Positions 60,586 to 64,000 of a DNA stretch of 64,000 nucleotides are shown here, in pieces. A program made the translations under genes and the position numbers. The notes below the pieces were generated by a model, which saw nothing but the letters and a program-made list of their open reading frames with translations, made no database searches and was not told the DNA's origin. This DNA comes from an uncultured Clostridia bacterium (GTDB lineage: Bacteria; Bacillota; Clostridia; Oscillospirales; Acutalibacteraceae): contig CAMHAH010000001.1 of NCBI GenBank assembly GCA_946183365.1, positions 62,001 to 126,000 on the forward strand, in the 5' to 3' direction. The stretch's first letter is position 1. Every line of letters begins with the position of its first letter.

Positions 60586-63500
60586 TTATTCAGCGATCAG
60601 TTTACCGTCAGCATCAAAGCTGTATGTGCCTGCTTTGATCAAGCCGTTTGCCTTGGCTTCGGGAACATTTAAATCGCCGTCCTTGAATATGGTGCCGTCT
60701 TTCCTTACGAAGTAGTAGTCGCCATTGATCTGTACAATGCCGACGCCTTTGACGACCACGCCCTTCTCATAGTAATAACCGTTGATAATAGTACCGGTGG
60801 TGGCTAACTTGCCTTCCGCATCAAATTCATATGTACCTGCGGGAAGTAAGCCGTTTGCCTTGGCTTCGGTAACATTTAAATCGCCGTCCTTGAATATGGT
60901 GCCGTCTTTCCTTACAAAGTAAAGATCACCATTGAACTTTACGATACCAGCGCCTAATTGAACTACACCATTCTTATAGTAGTATCCGTTTACGATACCG
61001 TTAATGAGCATCTTGCCTGTTTCGTCAAACTTATAATAACCGGGGCTTACTAACCCGTTTGCCTTGGCTTCGGTAACGTTCAGCTTGCCGCCTGTAAATA
61101 AGGAACCGTCTTTCCTAACGAAGTAGTAGCCGCCCTTGAATTGTACTACGCCGGCGGATAACTTGATTCTGCCGTCTTCATAGTATTTTCCGTTATAAAT
61201 GCCGGTTATATCAAGTCTGCCGTTTTTATCGGCGCGATATGAACCCGCGGGAACCAATCCGTTTGCGCTTTCTTCGTCAACAGTGATCTTACCGCTGGTC
61301 AATACGGAACCGTCTCTCCTGACGAAGTAGTATTTATTCTCGAACAACACAACGCCGGCAGCTTTCTTGATAACGCCGCCCTCATAGTATTTTCCGTCAA
61401 TAATGCCGACGTCGAGCATCTTGCCGTTCGCATCAAAACGATATGTGCCCGCAGGACGAATGCCGTTTGCCTTGGCTTCGGTAACATCCAGCTTGCCTGA
61501 GGTAAATACGGAACCATCTCTCTGTACGAAATAGATATCATCTTCAAACTGTACCAGACCGTAGCCCTTAGCAAGTTTGCCGTCAATGTAGAATTTACCG
61601 TCAACAATTGCGGTAGTGTGCTCACTGGGCTCTGTAGCAGGCTCAGTTGCAGGCTCAGTTGCAGGCTCAGTTGCAGGCTCTGTTGCGGGCTCAGTAGCGG
61701 GCTCTTCTGCAGCTACATAGATGCAACCATAGAACCAATCCTCACCGCCGTCATAGTTGGGACGGAAGTAAACGGTATAGGTGCCGTCAGCAGTGATCTC
61801 GCCGTTCTCGCCGAAGTTATTGCCCATGCCGTCTGGATACCAATCTGTATTCTCAAACTTTGTGCCGTCAGCAGAATAAGCTACCTTGAACATATCTGTA
61901 GTTTTGAGCTCTAAGCCCTCAAATACATATTCCTCAGTATCGGCAGCGTCATTCTTAGTGAGCTTGAACGCCTCGTTGGGTGCCCAGTTGCTTACAGTAC
62001 CGGAGATATAGAAGCCACCCTCAGCAACAGGCTCAGTGCCGGGCTCAGTGGCAGGAGTAGTTGCGGGCTCAGTAGCGGGCTCTTCTGCAGCTACATAGAT
62101 GCAACCATTGAACCAGTCCTCACCGCCGTCATAGTTGGGACGGAAGTAAATGTCATAGGTTCCTGCGTCATTGATTACACAGTTGTTATCCATACCGTCG
62201 GGATACCAAACAGGCTCAAAGTCCTCGATGCTTGAGTTGTAGCCTACAACCTTGAATCCCTGCTCAGCAGTGAAAGTAACTCCGCTGATCATATACTCGT
62301 CAGCCTCAGCAGCCGCGTTCTTTGTCAGAGCGTAATCGGGATTGATACCCCAACCGGTCATGTCGCCTACGAGATAGTAGGTGATGCCGCCGACGATGGG
62401 AGCGTCTGTAGCAGCCTCTGTGGGAGCTGTTGTCTCGGGAGCTGTTGTGGGAGCTACTGTGGGAGCCTGAGTTTCGTCAGATGCCCACTGAACCAGATAT
62501 TTGCCTTCATTATCTTTCTCATTCAGAACTGAAAGAGTATCGCCGTCCTTGACCTTTGTATCTACGGTCTGAGCGAGAACGTCATCCCAGCTTGCGTTGA
62601 GATTGACCTCATTGAAGTTTGCGAACAGAACGTTATCCTTTACTGAAACATAGCCAAACTTCTCAACGGTTTTCCACTCGCCTTCTTCGCCGTCGTTCCA
62701 TGTCCAAGCCATCCAAGCGCTGCCGGGTGCTTCAACACCAGTGAAGCGCGCATATATGCTCTTGCTGACAACGGGTGCTGTTGTAGGATCTGTGGTCTCG
62801 GGAGCTGTTGTGGGAGCTACTGTGGGAGCCTCGGTTGCAGGCTCAACGGTCATTTCAAACGACTCGACCTTAAATTTGTTGTCTTCTTTCTCGTCTGTAG
62901 CATACCAGCCCGTGCCGTCGGCTATGCCCTCGGTGATGTCAACGGTCTGATTGCCGTTGGAGTTAAAGATGATGCCGACAACATCTGCGGGGATAGAAGC
63001 CGAGTAAACTGTCTGACCGAAGTCGTTCTCTTCCTCAAATACAGTCATAGCTGTGCCGGGCCAATCATCGCCGTCATTCCAGTAATAAATATTCACGCTG
63101 CCCCAATTCTGAGCATCTGTGAAATATACTGTGATCGTGTCGCCTGCAACGGGAGCGTCTGTAGCAACCTCAGTGGGAGCGGTTGTAGCAGGAGCTGTTG
63201 TAGGAGCTGTTGTCTCGGGCTCAGGAGTAACTTCAGTCTTTTCATATAAAGCCTTATCTCCGCTGTAATTGAAGATATAAACTTTGTCCTGATCTGTTCC
63301 GTCTTCGCCGAACCATCTGTCGCCGTTGTGAACCTTAAATCCTGTAGCGTCTGCGGGGATTGTAGCAGTAAACATATAGAAAGTCTGCTGCTGACCTTTC
63401 CAGCCTTCGAACTCGTCACTTAAGATCTTGTATTCAACCTTAGTGCCGTCACGGGTAAGAAGAGCGTCATTGGCTTCGTCGGCGCCACCCCAATAGTGAA

Positions 63501-63663
63501 CGTTGTAACCGTCTGTTCCAAGTTCATCTGTGAGGTAATTGATAACGCCTACAGAGATCGTTCTGGTACCTGTGGTCTCAGCAGCGCCTGCTGCGAGAGG
63601 CATAATGCTGATCATACCGAAGATCATGCATACTGCCAAAAGTACTGATAAAAATTTCTTCAT
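60586..63663 (-). CDS. Large secreted protein with starch-binding-like modules and C-terminal repeats
   Basis: A 1025-residue exported protein. A signal peptide (about residues 1-28, LSVLLAVCMIFGMISIMPLA) is followed by a beta-sandwich-like domain (30-145). Next is a CBM25/26-like module (173-271: TVYFTDAQNWGSVNIYYWND, WPGTAM) and a third module (301-394). Two near-duplicate modules follow (425-524 and 547-650), each with the shared stretch FRPNYDGGEDWF. They are joined by Thr/Pro/Ala-rich linkers and an E-P-A-T repeat (about 651-682). The C-terminus (683-1024) is five copies of a roughly 68-residue repeat, each with Y-Y-F-V-R-x-D-G-S/T and A-K-A-N-G-L. No catalytic domain, dockerin, or LPXTG motif was seen. 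It probably binds starch or a related glucan at the cell surface; this is inference. Confidence 0.8.
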   Translation of the reverse strand: MKKFLSVLLAVCMIFGMISIMPLAAGAAETTGTRTISVGVINYLTDELGTDGYNVHYWGGADEANDALLTRDGTKVEYKILSDEFEGWKGQQQTFYMFTATIPADATGFKVHNGDRWFGEDGTDQDKVYIFNYSGDKALYEKTEVTPEPETTAPTTAPATTAPTEVATDAPVAGDTITVYFTDAQNWGSVNIYYWNDGDDWPGTAMTVFEEENDFGQTVYSASIPADVVGIIFNSNGNQTVDITEGIADGTGWYATDEKEDNKFKVESFEMTVEPATEAPTVAPTTAPETTDPTTAPVVSKSIYARFTGVEAPGSAWMAWTWNDGEEGEWKTVEKFGYVSVKDNVLFANFNEVNLNASWDDVLAQTVDTKVKDGDTLSVLNEKDNEGKYLVQWASDETQAPTVAPTTAPETTAPTEAATDAPIVGGITYYLVGDMTGWGINPDYALTKNAAAEADEYMISGVTFTAEQGFKVVGYNSSIEDFEPVWYPDGMDNNCVINDAGTYDIYFRPNYDGGEDWFNGCIYVAAEEPATEPATTPATEPGTEPVAEGGFYISGTVSNWAPNEAFKLTKNDAADTEEYVFEGLELKTTDMFKVAYSADGTKFENTDWYPDGMGNNFGENGEITADGTYTVYFRPNYDGGEDWFYGCIYVAAEEPATEPATEPATEPATEPATEPATEPSEHTTAIVDGKFYIDGKLAKGYGLVQFEDDIYFVQRDGSVFTSGKLDVTEAKANGIRPAGTYRFDANGKMLDVGIIDGKYYEGGVIKKAAGVVLFENKYYFVRRDGSVLTSGKITVDEESANGLVPAGSYRADKNGRLDITGIYNGKYYEDGRIKLSAGVVQFKGGYYFVRKDGSLFTGGKLNVTEAKANGLVSPGYYKFDETGKMLINGIVNGYYYKNGVVQLGAGIVKFNGDLYFVRKDGTIFKDGDLNVTEAKANGLLPAGTYEFDAEGKLATTGTIINGYYYEKGVVVKGVGIVQINGDYYFVRKDGTIFKDGDLNVPEAKANGLIKAGTYSFDADGKLIAE

Positions 63664-63819
63664 GTGTTAAATAATTCCTCCTTTTTTATTTTTCCGCGTT
63701 TCCGCCCACTTCGGTCACACGGATTTGATTTGAAAATAAATCTCGTATCGTATACTTTTGCGTGATATACGAAACCTACTTTACGTTTATATCTTACCAC
63801 AACACAATTAGCGAAGCAA
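63664..63819 (-). promoter_or_regulatory. Leader and sigma-A promoter of the large secreted-protein gene
   Basis: TTGCTT (63814-63819), 17 bases and TAAGAT (63791-63796) on the minus strand. The leader of about 120 bases holds a small CCGTGT/ACGCGG hairpin (63698-63724) before AAAGGAGG at the ATG. Confidence 0.6.
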
Positions 63820-63971
63820 GCCAATATTTTAGTTAGATTTTTGTGCAGTTTTCACATATGCTGTTTATGAACCCACATAATTTTACCTAAACCATCCAAG
63901 TATTTTCAGTTGTCATTCTAAATTCGGAGTGTGAGGATTTGCCCTTTTCTCTTTTCTTTTTGTTTTTGATA

Positions 63972-63980
63972 TGATATAAT
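63972..63980 (+). promoter_or_regulatory. Possible extended -10 promoter reading out of the window
   Basis: TGA followed by TATAAT, without a clear -35 box. The remaining sequence from 63820 to 64000 holds AT-rich, non-coding sequence and nothing else I can support. Confidence 0.3.
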
Positions 63981-64000
63981 GATATAAATCCATCAAACCT

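Noticed and set aside
60586-63663. Large secreted protein as an amylase
   Set aside because: No GH13 or other catalytic motifs were found across its length; only binding-type modules and repeats.

Overview
The window looks like a chromosomal segment of an endospore-forming, anaerobic Clostridia member, most like a Ruminococcus/Oscillospiraceae gut bacterium. The evidence is the sporulation genes (spoIIR, yabP, yabQ, a spoVB-type flippase, spoIVA, a sipL-type gene and two CotF-type coat proteins), a reverse rubrerythrin, the Na+-decarboxylase beta/gamma subunits, sigma-A promoters of Gram-positive type, a CIRCE operator, and a very large secreted protein with starch-binding-like modules. No species can be named from sequence alone. 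I recognise 63 protein genes, 57 of them on the minus strand, so the window probably lies in one replichore. No rRNA, tRNA, CRISPR array, prophage or transposase was seen.

Layout. 0-7.4 kb: addA (cut by the window edge) and addB, spoIIR, ispE, an aminotransferase, an Lrp-type regulator and a LURP-one-like protein. 7.5-9.8 kb: a two-gene polysaccharide unit (Wzy-like polymerase and sugar-phosphate transferase) with its own promoter. 9.8-11.5 kb, plus strand: a DUF1292 protein, a probable 6S RNA and gpsA. 11.5-14.2 kb: two coat-type genes and groES-groEL under CIRCE. 14.3-16.7 kb: an orphan substrate-binding protein and a THUMP-type RNA methyltransferase. 16.8-22.9 kb: the conserved yabM-yabR cluster (flippase, mazG, hup, rqcP, yabP, yabQ, divIC, S1 protein) followed by hpf, under one good promoter. 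22.9-29.7 kb: recJ, rel, dtd, an MBL hydrolase and hemZ. 29.8-40.4 kb: a long run from hprK through murB, rapZ, whiA, xseB, ispA, dxs, tlyA, nadK and argR to recN. 40.6-41.5 kb, plus strand: DUF421 and DUF4363 proteins. 41.6-43.9 kb: secD-secF. 44.2-47.1 kb: an aminotransferase and a Wzz/BY-kinase pair. 47.6-49.2 kb: oadB and oadG. 49.4-52.5 kb: spoIVA and a sipL-type gene, each with a sigma-E-like promoter of the same architecture. 52.6-57.9 kb: a DMT transporter, fbp, a small membrane protein, rsmA and an RsmF-type methyltransferase. 58-60.2 kb: a 51-residue Asn/Gln-rich protein, a LUD protein, an amidase and rubrerythrin. 60.6-63.7 kb: the 1025-residue secreted protein.

How they fit together: ispE, dxs and ispA are scattered parts of isoprenoid synthesis; murB, hprK, rapZ and whiA are an envelope/carbon control block; spoIVA with sipL would build the coat basement layer; and the two polysaccharide segments, 38 kb apart, may serve one capsule or exopolysaccharide route. 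The most unusual material is non-coding or accessory: a two-copy palindromic repeat family whose arms vary together, a recurring 13-bp AT-rich palindrome, a terminator hairpin that contains the spoIIR ribosome binding site, an unlisted Asn/Gln-rich mini-gene, and the modular secreted protein with five copies of a roughly 68-residue repeat that I could not assign to a family.
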